From assembly GCF_947503375.1 (NCBI RefSeq), contig NZ_CANNDQ010000006.1:186001-250000 (forward strand): 64,000 bases of DNA, given 5' to 3'. The stretch is from an uncultured Psychroserpens sp. (lineage in GTDB: Bacteria > Bacteroidota > Bacteroidia > Flavobacteriales > Flavobacteriaceae). Shown in pieces: positions 52,463 to 62,878 of this stretch (positions are counted from its first letter, which is position 1; each line of letters opens with the position of its first letter). Both the position numbers and the translations under genes were made by a program. The notes below the pieces were generated by a model that was not told where the DNA came from, did not search any database, and saw nothing but the letters and a program-made list of their open reading frames with translations.

Positions 52463-55400
52463 TTGTTAATTTTGAGGTCAAAGTTAAAACTTTCAAGGCG
52501 TATCAAAAAATTCCTAAAAATAGTATCTAAGATAATAGCAATTATTTTGCTACTATTTGTCATCTTGGTATTGATACTATCTATTCCAGCGGTACAAACT
52601 AGCTTAGGAAAGCGTATTACTAAACGCATTAATGACGATTTTGGAACAAACATCAATATTGGTAAGGTTGGGCTTCAGTTTAATGGTGATGTAGAATTAA
52701 AAGAAATTTATATTGAAGATTATAAAAAAGATACACTTATTGCTATTACCGAGCTTAATACTTCAATTTTAAACTTCGGAAATCTAGCAAACGGAACGTT
52801 AGATTTTGGAGATATTGATATCATGAATTTGACATTCAATATTAAAACCTATTTAGGAGCTGAAGATACTAACCTAGATATTTTCGTTGCAAAATTTGAT
52901 GAAGATAACCCTAGAAAAGAAAAAAGTAATTTTTTATTGTCATCAAGTGATGTCTCAATTTATGATGGAACATTTAGACTTATAGATGAAAATAGAGAAA
53001 CACATAAAGTCTTAGAGTTTAATGATCTCAACATTAATGCAACCAATTTTGTAATTGCTGCCAGTGATGTCAATGCCAGAATAAATACATTAAGTTTTAG
53101 AGATAGTCGTGGTGCATATGTAAAAAATATGGTTACCGATTTTGAGTATACACTTAGTCACATGATTTTTGATAACTTAAGCATTAAAACCGAAAACTCA
53201 AGATTGCAAGGTAATATTCGTTTTGATTATAATAGAGAAGATTTTAAAGACTTTGAAGACAAAGTCAGCGTTACGGCAAATTTTAATAACTCTGAAGTTT
53301 ACCTTAATGATCTAAATACTTTTTATAATGAATTTGGAGTCAATCAAAAAGCAAAGCTCAACGTAACATTAACAGGCACTTTGAATGATTTAAACGCTAA
53401 TAGTTTAGAGCTTGATGCTAGCGGAAGAACCAAAATTTATGGTGATTTAAACTTTAAAAATTTGTTTAGCCGTGCAGAAGGCGACTTTTCTATGGATGGA
53501 CGATTTGATAACCTGTCTTCAAATTATTTCGATTTAAAAGCGTTACTACCAAATATATTAGGCGAATCAATACCATCTGTATTTTCTAAAGTTGGTAATT
53601 TCACAATTACCGGAAACTCATTCATCACAGATACCACAATAGATGCTGATATAAAAATTAGCACCAATTTGGGAATCATTGTTTCAGATATGAAAATGAC
53701 TCATGTGGATGACATAGACAATGCCGATTATGTTGGAAATGTCGTTTTTGACGAGTTTGATTTAGGAGTTTTATTAAATGACCCAAAGGTCAAGACGACA
53801 TCATTCAATTTAGATGTTGATGGCAAAGGATTTACTTTAAATAATTTGAGTAGTCAGATTACTGGACAAGTATTTCATATTGAATACAACGACTATAACT
53901 ACAAAGATGTATTAGTATCTGGTAAGTTGGGAAATCAAGTATTTAATGGCTTGTTAGAATCTAAAGATGAGAATTTTAAATTAAAATTTAACGGTTTAGC
54001 AGATCTTTCAAAAGAGGTTAAAGCCTTAGATTTTAACGCAAATGTGGCTTATGCAGATTTTAAAGCTTTGAATTTTGTTACAAAGGATAGTACTTCTATT
54101 TTTAAAGGAGATGTAACCATGTCTATGAAAGGATCTGGCATAGATGATGCTTTTGGAACTCTAAATTTTAAGAATACCACATATAAAAACGAGAATAATG
54201 ATTATTATTTTGAGGATTTTGCAATCACCTCTACTTTTCAAGGTGAAAAGCGTTTACTTAAAATAAATTCGCCAGATATTATTCAAGGTACCATGAATGG
54301 TAAGTTTAAATTTAAAGATCTTGGAAAATTGGTAGAAAATTCTGTGGGAAGTATTTATACTAATTATGTCCCTAACGTTGTAGATAGCAACCAATATGTC
54401 GAGTTTAACTTCAAAATCTATAATAAAATTGTAGAAGTATTTTATCACGATTTAAAACTAGGTGCAAATACTACAGTAAAAGGACGAATTGAAACCGATG
54501 AAAAAGGATTTAACCTCACATTTAATTCGCCACAAATTAAACTCAAAGACTATTTTGCAAATAACATTTCAGTGTTGATAGATAATAGTAACCCAGTTTT
54601 CAATACCTACATTGAGATAGACTCATTAAGTACAAAATTTTATGATGTATCAGATTTCAGTCTTATTAATGTAACCCAACGCGATACATTATTTATTAAG
54701 TCTGAATTTAAAGGAGGAAAACAGAGTGTTGATGATTTTGATCTTAGCATGTATTATACTATAGATGAGAGTAATAAGTCTGTTGTTGGGTTTAGGAAGT
54801 CTGATATTACATTCAAAGGAAATACTTGGACGATTAATGAAGAAAAGAATAAGCGTAATAAAATTGCCTTTACGAGAGATTTCAAAACCTTTGACATTAG
54901 TGAGATTATAATGAGTCATTTTGATGAACGCATTGAACTCTCAGGAGAGATCAATGGGCAACAAACTAAAGATATTAATTTGAATTTTACAGATGTCGAT
55001 CTCACAAAAATAACCCCTAGAATAGACAGCTTACTTTTAGCTGGAACTGTTAATGGCAATCTTAAAATCCTACAAACCGAAGGTGTTTATCTGCCAAATT
55101 CAAACGTAGTGGTGAGCGACCTCAGAGCTAATGATTATGAATTAGGTGAACTTAAAGCTAACATTATTGGAAACCAATCCTTGACCAATTATAAAGTTGA
55201 TGTTACCCTTAATAACGATAACTTAAAATCACTTTCTGCTAAAGGAACTATTGATGTAAGCGATTCAAATTCAAATATAGACTTAGATGTCGCATTTGAT
55301 GAGTTCCTTCTAGATCCTCTAGACCCTTTTGGTGAAGGTGTCATTACCAACATAAGAGGTCTGGTAACTGGAAATGCAAAAGTTACAGGCGATTTGAAAA

Positions 55401-56953
55401 AACCGCAAATTGATGGTAACCTGTTGTTAGATAATGCTGGTCTTACCATTCCTTATTTAAATGTTGATTATAGTTTTGACTTTGATTCTCGTGTAAAACT
55501 CGAATCACAAAAATTCATTTTTCAAGATGTAGAGATCACCGACTCTGAATATTTTTCTAAAGCCACTTTAAATGGATTTATAGGGCATCAAAATTTTTCA
55601 GATTGGAAATTAGGTCTAGAAATTGAAACCAATCGTTTATTGGTTTTAAATACAGAATATAGCGAGGAGGAATTGTACTACGGAACAGCTTTCGTTAACG
55701 GCAAAGCAGATATTTCAGGACCAACCGATAACCTTAAAATTGAATTTAATGGTAGTACAGCTGAAGGAACAGTCTTTGAAATACCACTTAACGAATTAGA
55801 AACCTATGGTGATAACTCTTACATTCATTTTATAAGTCCAGAAGAAAAAGCAGCACGATTAAAAGGAGATGTCGTTAGAGAAACTGAAGTCAAAGGTCTA
55901 GAATTAGAGTTTAACCTCTTTGTAAATCCTTATGCAGATATAAAAATTGTTATCGATAGAAACTCTGGAAGTACTATTCAAGGTTCTGGTAATGGTAACT
56001 TATTATTCGATATCAATACCAATGGAAAATTTCAAATGTTTGGTGATTTTCAGATCGTAGAAGGAACTTATAATTTTGCTTATGGTGGTTTAGTTCAAAA
56101 AGAATTAACTGTTGAACCTGGAGGCTCTATTCGTTGGGAAGGCGATCCTTTAAAGGCTCAAATTGGTTTAAAAGCAATCTATAAAACCGAAGCTAATCCT
56201 TCAGTATTATTAGATAACCCAATCAACAGAAGTATTCCAGTAGAAGTAGAGATCAACTTAGTTGGTCAATTAGAACAACCTGAACCCGATTTTAGTTTTA
56301 AGTTTCCTAATGTTAACTCAACGATTAAATCTGAGTTAGATTATAGACTTGAAACTCGAGAAAGTAGAGAAAATCAAGCTTTGTTTTTATTAGCTACTGG
56401 GTCTTTTGCAAGTGAGATAAGCTTAGGACAACAAGCATACGGAACTATTTCTGACCGAGTAAACTCATTTTTTAATAGTGTTTTTGCTGGTGATAATGAA
56501 AAGTTACAATTTGGTGTTAACTACCAAGCTGGTGAGCAAACTGCAGACTATCAAACTGATGATAGATTAGGACTTACATTAAGCACCAAGATAAGTGATC
56601 GTGTTTTGATCAATGGGAAAGTAGGAGTGCCAATTGGAGGTGTTAGTGAAACGGTTATAGCTGGTGATGTGCAAATTGATATCCTATTAAACGAAGAAGG
56701 TACACTCACGGCTAAGTTTTTTAATAGAGAGAATAACATCCGAAACTTTGGTGAAGAAATTGGGTATACACAAGGCGTTGGATTGTCTTATAATGTTGAG
56801 TTTGATACGTTCAAAGAATTAGTTCAAATTATATTTACAGGTAAAAACAAGAAAAAGGAGAAGCCAAAAGAAGTGAAGCCAAAAGAAGATGCTTCAGAAT
56901 TGCTCCCAGACTATATCAATATGAAGTCTGAAAAAGACGAAAAAAGCAATTGA
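52463..56953 (+). CDS. tamB: TamB-like translocation and assembly module protein (DUF490)
   Basis: 1496 residues. A basic N-terminus and single membrane helix (about 21-43) anchor a very long repetitive beta-strand body, ending in the conserved C-terminal DUF490 region (about 1060-1440) with the FQMFGDFQIVEGTYNFAYGG motif (about 1191-1210). TamB-type proteins span the periplasm as a lipid- or protein-conducting groove between inner and outer membrane. No ATG exists before codon about 110, so the start must be a non-ATG codon; TTG at 52463 is the furthest, and TTG at 52472 the next. A Lys-rich tail follows the domain. Confidence 0.88.
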   Translation: MLILRSKLKLSRRIKKFLKIVSKIIAIILLLFVILVLILSIPAVQTSLGKRITKRINDDFGTNINIGKVGLQFNGDVELKEIYIEDYKKDTLIAITELNTSILNFGNLANGTLDFGDIDIMNLTFNIKTYLGAEDTNLDIFVAKFDEDNPRKEKSNFLLSSSDVSIYDGTFRLIDENRETHKVLEFNDLNINATNFVIAASDVNARINTLSFRDSRGAYVKNMVTDFEYTLSHMIFDNLSIKTENSRLQGNIRFDYNREDFKDFEDKVSVTANFNNSEVYLNDLNTFYNEFGVNQKAKLNVTLTGTLNDLNANSLELDASGRTKIYGDLNFKNLFSRAEGDFSMDGRFDNLSSNYFDLKALLPNILGESIPSVFSKVGNFTITGNSFITDTTIDADIKISTNLGIIVSDMKMTHVDDIDNADYVGNVVFDEFDLGVLLNDPKVKTTSFNLDVDGKGFTLNNLSSQITGQVFHIEYNDYNYKDVLVSGKLGNQVFNGLLESKDENFKLKFNGLADLSKEVKALDFNANVAYADFKALNFVTKDSTSIFKGDVTMSMKGSGIDDAFGTLNFKNTTYKNENNDYYFEDFAITSTFQGEKRLLKINSPDIIQGTMNGKFKFKDLGKLVENSVGSIYTNYVPNVVDSNQYVEFNFKIYNKIVEVFYHDLKLGANTTVKGRIETDEKGFNLTFNSPQIKLKDYFANNISVLIDNSNPVFNTYIEIDSLSTKFYDVSDFSLINVTQRDTLFIKSEFKGGKQSVDDFDLSMYYTIDESNKSVVGFRKSDITFKGNTWTINEEKNKRNKIAFTRDFKTFDISEIIMSHFDERIELSGEINGQQTKDINLNFTDVDLTKITPRIDSLLLAGTVNGNLKILQTEGVYLPNSNVVVSDLRANDYELGELKANIIGNQSLTNYKVDVTLNNDNLKSLSAKGTIDVSDSNSNIDLDVAFDEFLLDPLDPFGEGVITNIRGLVTGNAKVTGDLKKPQIDGNLLLDNAGLTIPYLNVDYSFDFDSRVKLESQKFIFQDVEITDSEYFSKATLNGFIGHQNFSDWKLGLEIETNRLLVLNTEYSEEELYYGTAFVNGKADISGPTDNLKIEFNGSTAEGTVFEIPLNELETYGDNSYIHFISPEEKAARLKGDVVRETEVKGLELEFNLFVNPYADIKIVIDRNSGSTIQGSGNGNLLFDINTNGKFQMFGDFQIVEGTYNFAYGGLVQKELTVEPGGSIRWEGDPLKAQIGLKAIYKTEANPSVLLDNPINRSIPVEVEINLVGQLEQPEPDFSFKFPNVNSTIKSELDYRLETRESRENQALFLLATGSFASEISLGQQAYGTISDRVNSFFNSVFAGDNEKLQFGVNYQAGEQTADYQTDDRLGLTLSTKISDRVLINGKVGVPIGGVSETVIAGDVQIDILLNEEGTLTAKFFNRENNIRNFGEEIGYTQGVGLSYNVEFDTFKELVQIIFTGKNKKKEKPKEVKPKEDASELLPDYINMKSEKDEKSN
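52479..52507 (-). promoter_or_regulatory. Consensus promoter TTTG-N17-TAACTTTG of tsaD
   Basis: On the minus strand TTTG (52504-52507) and TAACTTTG (52479-52486) are spaced by exactly 17 bases. The start would be near 52472. The elements lie within the first codons of the divergent tamB-like frame, and a + strand -7-like TAATTTTG (52467-52474) overlaps the tsaD start point, so the two genes may interfere. Confidence 0.7.
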
Positions 56954-57091
56954 TAAGCTACTTTTCAGTCGTAATTTTTAATTAGTTATTAACGAAAACG
57001 TTTGAGATTTTATCGTCATGTTAAATTATCTCAAATACTATTCTTATTGTAGTTTTTGTTTACTAGCTTTACTTTTTGAAATAGGAATTAT

Positions 57092-58078
57092 ATGTCAAAA
57101 ACGATTAAAAAAGTAGGTGTGATGACCTCAGGTGGTGATTCGCCTGGAATGAACGCTGCCATTAGATCCGTTGTTAGAACTTGTGCATTTCATAACATAG
57201 AATGTGTTGGGATTTATAGAGGCTATGAAGGGATGATAGAAGGTGACTATAAAGCTATGGATGCCCGAAGTGTTAAAGGGATCATTAATAAAGGAGGAAC
57301 CGTTTTAAAATCGGCTCGATCTAAAACATTTAGAACACCTGAAGGGCGAAAACAAGCTTATGAAAAACTCATTGAAGCTAAGATAGATGGCCTTGTCACT
57401 ATTGGTGGAGATGGTACATTTACTGGAGCAATGATCTTTAATCAGGAATTCAACTTTCCGGTAATGGGAATTCCTGGCACCATTGATAATGATATTTTTG
57501 GAACTTCTCATACCTTAGGATACGATACCGCATTGAACACTGTAGTCGAAGCCATAGATAAAATTAGAGACACTGCAAGCTCTCATAATCGCCTTTTCTT
57601 TGTTGAGGTTATGGGTCGTGATGTTGGTCATATTGCTTTAAATGTAGGCGTAGGAGCTGGAGCAGAGGAGATCTTAATCCCAGAAGAAGACCTAGGTCTT
57701 GATCGTTTATTAGAATCATTAAGACGAAGTAAACAATCTGGTAAATCTTCAAGTATTGTAGTAGTGGCTGAAGGTGATAAAATTGGAAAAAACGTATTCG
57801 AATTAAAAGATTATGTTGAAGAGAACATGTCTGAATATGAAGTGCGTGTTTCTGTTTTAGGTCATATGCAACGAGGCGGTTCTCCTTCTTGTTTTGACCG
57901 CGTTCTTGCTAGCAGAATGGGAGTTAAAGCTGTAGAAAGTTTATTAGAAGGAAAAACCAATTATATGGTTGGTCTTTTAAATGATAAAATAGCACTCACA
58001 CCACTTGATAAAGCGGTTAAAGGTAAATCTGAAATAAATATGGAGTTATTACGCGTGTCAGATATTATGACAACGTAA
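57092..58078 (+). CDS. pfkA: ATP-dependent 6-phosphofructokinase
   Basis: 328 residues. GGDSPGMNAAIRSVV (13-27), GGDGTFTGA (about 109-117), the substrate motif IPGTIDNDI (about 131-139, catalytic Asp) and GHMQRGGSPSCFDR (about 257-270) are intact. GGDGT in the nucleotide loop indicates the ATP-dependent form. Commits fructose-6-phosphate to glycolysis. Fifty-five bases before gapA, so these two glycolytic genes are probably one operon. Confidence 0.97.
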   Translation: MSKTIKKVGVMTSGGDSPGMNAAIRSVVRTCAFHNIECVGIYRGYEGMIEGDYKAMDARSVKGIINKGGTVLKSARSKTFRTPEGRKQAYEKLIEAKIDGLVTIGGDGTFTGAMIFNQEFNFPVMGIPGTIDNDIFGTSHTLGYDTALNTVVEAIDKIRDTASSHNRLFFVEVMGRDVGHIALNVGVGAGAEEILIPEEDLGLDRLLESLRRSKQSGKSSSIVVVAEGDKIGKNVFELKDYVEENMSEYEVRVSVLGHMQRGGSPSCFDRVLASRMGVKAVESLLEGKTNYMVGLLNDKIALTPLDKAVKGKSEINMELLRVSDIMTT

Positions 58079-58100
58079 GCAATAAATACACAATAAATAG

Positions 58101-59135
<1,035 letters not shown>

Positions 59136-59144
59136 ATCTTAGTT

Positions 59145-59178
59145 TAAATCCGTAGTTTTATTTATAACTACGGATTTA
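59145..59178 (+). terminator. Terminator of the pfkA-gapA operon
   Basis: TAAATCCGTAGTT (59145-59157) pairs perfectly with AACTACGGATTTA (59166-59178) around an eight-base loop, followed by TCTTTTT. Confidence 0.85.
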
Positions 59179-59196
59179 TCTTTTTACTTATAGCTC

Positions 59197-60057
59197 ATGA
59201 TTTTAATCACAGATAGTGGCTCTACAAAATGCGATTGGATTGCTGTTGACAATAATGGTAATCAACTACATGAAAAAATTCGTACTAAGGGCCTGAATCC
59301 AGCCATTTTAAAGGAGAAAAAACTTAATAAAATTATAAGAAACAGTGATGAGTTAATGCAAATCAAAGATCAAGTTACTCATGTGTTTTTTTATGGTGCT
59401 GGTTGTGGTACTACTAATCCAAAATTAATATTAACGGGTGTTTTAGAATCCATTTTTGTAAATGCTTTAGTTGATGTTCTAGAAGATACAATGGCTGCTG
59501 TTAGAGCGACAGTAAATCATCCATCTGAGGCAGCTGTTGTTTGTATTATGGGAACAGGCTCAAATTGTAGTTATTTTGATGGCTTGCGTTTGCATCAACG
59601 TGTCGTTTCATTAGGATATACACTTATGGATGATGCTTCAGGAAATTATTATGGTAAAGAACTTATTAAAGATTTCTATTATAATAAAATGCCCGAAGAT
59701 ATAAAGGTAGCCTTTGAGCACAAGTATAATTTAGATGCAGACTATATTAAATACAATTTATACAAGCAGCCAAATCCAAATGCATACTTAGCGAATTTTG
59801 CTGAGTTCATGTTTTTAAATAAAGACTCTGAATATATTATCGAGCTTATCAAAAGAGGAATTCGCACATTTGCTAACAATATGATATTTCAGTATGAAGA
59901 AGAACTAAAAACAGTTCCTGTGCATTTTGCAGGTTCAATTGCTTTCTTTTCTGAAAAGGAAATTAGAGAAGTTGGTAACGAATTAGGGTTTACGGTTGGT
60001 AATTTTGAAAGACGACCTATTGAAGGTTTAGTAGAATATCACATAAAGAACATGTAA
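59197..60057 (+). CDS. N-acetylglucosamine-kinase-like protein (BadF/BadG ATPase family)
   Basis: 286 residues. ASKHA fold: phosphate-1 ITDSGSTKCDWIAV (3-16), the DTMAAVRA segment (about 98-105) and phosphate-2 MGTGSNCSYFDG (about 119-130). Resembles eukaryotic NAGK and bacterial glucosamine kinases, which phosphorylate amino sugars recovered from cell wall or chitin. In flavobacteria it recurs after glycolytic genes, suggesting sugar recycling feeding glycolysis. Convergent with the symporter gene, 5 bases apart. Confidence 0.8.
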   Translation: MILITDSGSTKCDWIAVDNNGNQLHEKIRTKGLNPAILKEKKLNKIIRNSDELMQIKDQVTHVFFYGAGCGTTNPKLILTGVLESIFVNALVDVLEDTMAAVRATVNHPSEAAVVCIMGTGSNCSYFDGLRLHQRVVSLGYTLMDDASGNYYGKELIKDFYYNKMPEDIKVAFEHKYNLDADYIKYNLYKQPNPNAYLANFAEFMFLNKDSEYIIELIKRGIRTFANNMIFQYEEELKTVPVHFAGSIAFFSEKEIREVGNELGFTVGNFERRPIEGLVEYHIKNM

Positions 60058-60062
60058 TTCCA

Positions 60063-61793
60063 CTAATTGATTTTATCATTTAAGGACTTAATAACCACAA
60101 ATCCGCATACTACAGTTATTGCACACAAAACAAAAGCCAACCCTAATTTTCCATAGATAAAATTGCCTATAGCAAAAAGGGTGCAATACACACCAATAAC
60201 ACCTGAAAAGAAACCAAGTATTTTCATTCTAAAGCCTTTGAATTTTGAGTCAACTCCAAATATCAAGCTATTAAAAGATTCTAACGTTTTATCATCTGTA
60301 GGTTTAGTAAATAGTGTAACTAACATCCAACCAATAGTTGTAATTACAACACCAAATACCAATTGCCAATGACCAGCAAGTTCGATTATTGGTGTATCCA
60401 TTTTCCCATTCACAAAGAAAAACACTGCAATTATAAATGAAATGACCATGGCTGCAATTTCACTATACGGATTGATTCTTCCCCAAAACCAACGTAGTAT
60501 AAATAGTAAACCTGTACCAGCACCAATTTGTAAGAGTAAGTTAAGTACTTCACCTGCAGATTGTAAGAAAAATGAAAATAATGCAGCAAGAATCATCAAT
60601 ATTATAGTAGAGACTCTACCTACTAGAACTTGATCTTTATCTGTGGCTTCAGGCTTAATGAAACGTTTGTAAAAGTCATTAACTACATATGAGCTTCCCC
60701 AATTCAATTGGGTTGAAATAGTGCTCATAAATGCAGCAATTAATGACAAAAGCACAATACCAATTAATCCAGGTGGCAAATAAGTCATCATAGCTGCATA
60801 AGCTACGTCTTCGCCTTCCATTGATGAAGATAAGCTAGGAAAAGCCAGATTGATACTCTCTAAATTTGGAAAAACAACTAGTGAGGCTAAACCAACAATA
60901 ATCCATGGCCACGGCCGAATGGCATAATGTGCCACGTTAAAGAACAGTGTTGCCCAGGTTGCATGTTTTTCATTCTTAGCTGCCAACATACGTTGTGCTA
61001 TATAACCACCTCCGCCAGGTTCAGCACCAGGATACCAAGTACTCCACCATTGCACAGCTAAAGGGATAATAAGTACAGTAATTAACGCCTCGTTATTGTA
61101 AAAATCTGGCAATAAGGCTAATTTATCACTAACATTTATGTGCGATAAGAGGTTTGTAGTTCCTCCTATTTCTGGCAAATTAACAATATAAATTGTGGCC
61201 CAAATACTACCAATCATAGCGATAATGAATTGTATGAAATCTGTAATCAACACACCTTTCAATCCACCAAATGCTGAATAGATAACCACGATTATTGAAG
61301 AATATAGTAGCATTTCACCTTGAGATATGCCTAACAAAATATTTGCAATTTTTGCGCCAGCTAAACATACACCAGCCATGGTAATAACATTAAAAATCAC
61401 ACCTAAATAAATAGCTCGAAAACCTCTTAAATACCCTGCTATTTTACCACTGTAACGCAGTTCGTAAAATTCTAAATCTGTAGTTATTCCGCTTTTTCGC
61501 CAAAGTCTAGCATAAAAAAAGACAGTAAGCATACCTGTAAGTAACATTGCCCACCAAACCCAATTACCAGAAACACCATTCTCTCTAACCAATTGCGTTA
61601 CTAATCCTGGCGTATCAGCAGCAAAAGTTGTAGCTACCATACTTACACCTAAAAGCCACCATGGCATGTTTCTTCCTGAGAGAAAAAATGCCTTAGAATC
61701 TTTACCAGCTTGTTTAGAAACATAAATACCTATACCAGCGAATAGAATTAAAAAGAAACTAATAATGATCCAATCAAGAGTTGTTATTGTCAT
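60063..61793 (-). CDS. Sodium:solute symporter (SSS family)
   Basis: 576 residues and about 14 hydrophobic segments. FFLSGRNMPWWLLGVSMVATTFAADTPG (about 36-63) is the SSS signature start; the LNWGSSYVVNDFYKRF sodium-site region (about 365-380) is also present. It imports a solute, probably a sugar or related compound, with Na+. Facing the NAGK-like kinase gene, though convergent, it might supply an amino sugar or similar. The 50-base space to the next terminator is otherwise empty. Confidence 0.93.
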   Translation of the reverse strand: MTITTLDWIIISFFLILFAGIGIYVSKQAGKDSKAFFLSGRNMPWWLLGVSMVATTFAADTPGLVTQLVRENGVSGNWVWWAMLLTGMLTVFFYARLWRKSGITTDLEFYELRYSGKIAGYLRGFRAIYLGVIFNVITMAGVCLAGAKIANILLGISQGEMLLYSSIIVVIYSAFGGLKGVLITDFIQFIIAMIGSIWATIYIVNLPEIGGTTNLLSHINVSDKLALLPDFYNNEALITVLIIPLAVQWWSTWYPGAEPGGGGYIAQRMLAAKNEKHATWATLFFNVAHYAIRPWPWIIVGLASLVVFPNLESINLAFPSLSSSMEGEDVAYAAMMTYLPPGLIGIVLLSLIAAFMSTISTQLNWGSSYVVNDFYKRFIKPEATDKDQVLVGRVSTIILMILAALFSFFLQSAGEVLNLLLQIGAGTGLLFILRWFWGRINPYSEIAAMVISFIIAVFFFVNGKMDTPIIELAGHWQLVFGVVITTIGWMLVTLFTKPTDDKTLESFNSLIFGVDSKFKGFRMKILGFFSGVIGVYCTLFAIGNFIYGKLGLAFVLCAITVVCGFVVIKSLNDKIN

Positions 61794-61843
61794 TGTTTAT
61801 ATATGAATTAGTGGTAACACAAATCTACTATTAATTATGATAT

Positions 61844-61881
61844 AAAAAAGGCATTAGAGGTGATACTCTAATGCCTTTTTT
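61844..61881. terminator. Strong bidirectional-type terminator hairpin
   Basis: AAAAAAGGCATTAGAG (61844-61859) pairs perfectly with CTCTAATGCCTTTTTT (61866-61881) around six bases. Both sides carry a six-T run, so it works in either direction; on the minus strand it ends the 61908-62330 gene. Confidence 0.85.
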
Positions 61882-61907
61882 GAATATAAACATGGTTGGT
61901 TAGACTA

Positions 61908-62330
61908 CTATTTTATCCATCCTTTAGATGTTGCCATTTTTGAAAACCATACTAAAAATGCACAAACTACAATTATTGTAATTGGCATTCCAGGGCTAAC
62001 ACCTTCAACAGATGTCATTAAATATACTTGTTGAATTGTAGCCGCTAAAAAAGAAACAATAAATAAAAGATATGCTAATTTCTTTCTAAATAACAAAGCC
62101 AAGCATGCCAAAACACCGCAAAATACAGCTAATGCAAATGCTGCTGTGTACCATGCTGGATGTTCAATTAAAAATTCGGCTTGTTGTTCTTCGGGCAATT
62201 CAGCTATCATTTCATCAGTCATGTAAGCTTGAACCAAATAAGCCATTACACCTAAAGCATTCCAAATAAGTGCAACTACACTTACAATCCAAAACCAAAC
62301 AGGTGGTTTGTTGTTTGAATAATCAGTCAT
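61908..62330 (-). CDS. Four-helix membrane protein of unknown function
   Basis: 140 residues. Four hydrophobic segments: about 11-37 (VWFWIVSVVALIWNALGVMA), 57-78, 82-105 and 115-133. A short acidic loop DEMIAELPEEQQAEFL (about 39-54) lies between helices 1 and 2. I do not recognise a named family; similar proteins are common in Flavobacteria. It has its own terminator and is separated by 127 bases from the small gene upstream. Confidence 0.7.
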   Translation of the reverse strand: MTDYSNNKPPVWFWIVSVVALIWNALGVMAYLVQAYMTDEMIAELPEEQQAEFLIEHPAWYTAAFALAVFCGVLACLALLFRKKLAYLLFIVSFLAATIQQVYLMTSVEGVSPGMPITIIVVCAFLVWFSKMATSKGWIK

Positions 62331-62394
62331 AAATTATTGATTTTAGTTAGTTATTGGCAACAATTTATGAAAATTATCAATATAACATAAAAAA

Positions 62395-62434
62395 ACCTTC
62401 TTTCTTTTACGTATTACGCAAAATTAAAGAAGGT
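62395..62434 (-). terminator. Terminator of the 74-residue gene
   Basis: ACCTTCTTT (62395-62403) pairs with AAAGAAGGT (62426-62434). The loop pairs further as TTTT-A-CGT / ACG-C-AAAA. On the minus strand the stem is followed by a T-rich run, so it ends the gene 62458-62682. Confidence 0.8.
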
Positions 62435-62457
62435 CGTTTATTAAAAAATTAATCGAT

Positions 62458-62682
62458 CTAATCTTCTACTACATGCAAAACAGGTGTTTTATTAACCCAT
62501 TTTCCATTTTTTGATTCACCAAGAATAAGAACATCTTTAGTTTGTTCATATTCTTTTATAGTTCGTAACATTTGTTCTTTTGTATCTCTATGTAACTTAA
62601 TACCTGTATTTTTCCCTTTGTTACGTATTTCTATATAAAACCCATCTCTGAATTTTATAGGTTTTGTTGGAGGTCTTCCCAT
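62458..62682 (-). CDS. Conserved-looking small basic protein, unknown function
   Basis: 74 residues with a clear start MGRPPTKPIKF and a basic, beta-strand-rich chain: FYIEIRNKGKNTGIKLHRD (about 15-33), then a helix and VLILGESKNGKWVN (about 51-64). It has a strong terminator, so it is a real transcribed gene. No family recognised; a nucleic-acid-binding role is only suggested by charge. It faces corA across a 196-base spacer containing an inverted repeat. Confidence 0.7.
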   Translation of the reverse strand: MGRPPTKPIKFRDGFYIEIRNKGKNTGIKLHRDTKEQMLRTIKEYEQTKDVLILGESKNGKWVNKTPVLHVVED

Positions 62683-62707
62683 GTATTATATTTTATGAAG
62701 GATTGAA

Positions 62708-62742
62708 TTTGCATATTAGTGAAAATATAATCAATATGCAAA
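62708..62742. promoter_or_regulatory. Inverted repeat in the divergent control region upstream of corA
   Basis: TTTGCATATT (62708-62717) and AATATGCAAA (62733-62742) are perfect reverse complements separated by 15 bases, a centre-to-centre distance of 25 bases. Placed between the 74-residue gene and corA, it looks like an operator for a dimeric regulator rather than a terminator, since no T run follows. Confidence 0.45.
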
Positions 62743-62878
62743 CCTTACTTTATTTAATCTAAAGTAAATAGATTGTAATCAATTTAATAGCATTACTAAT
62801 AATAAATACTTATTGACTAATTGATAAGTACTATACTAAAAAGTTTTTATACATTTAGAAGGTTTAACAACAATATAA

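Noticed and set aside
54689..54919. Minus-strand frames within the tamB-like gene
   Set aside because: Chance open frames opposite a 4.5 kb gene; no recognisable product.
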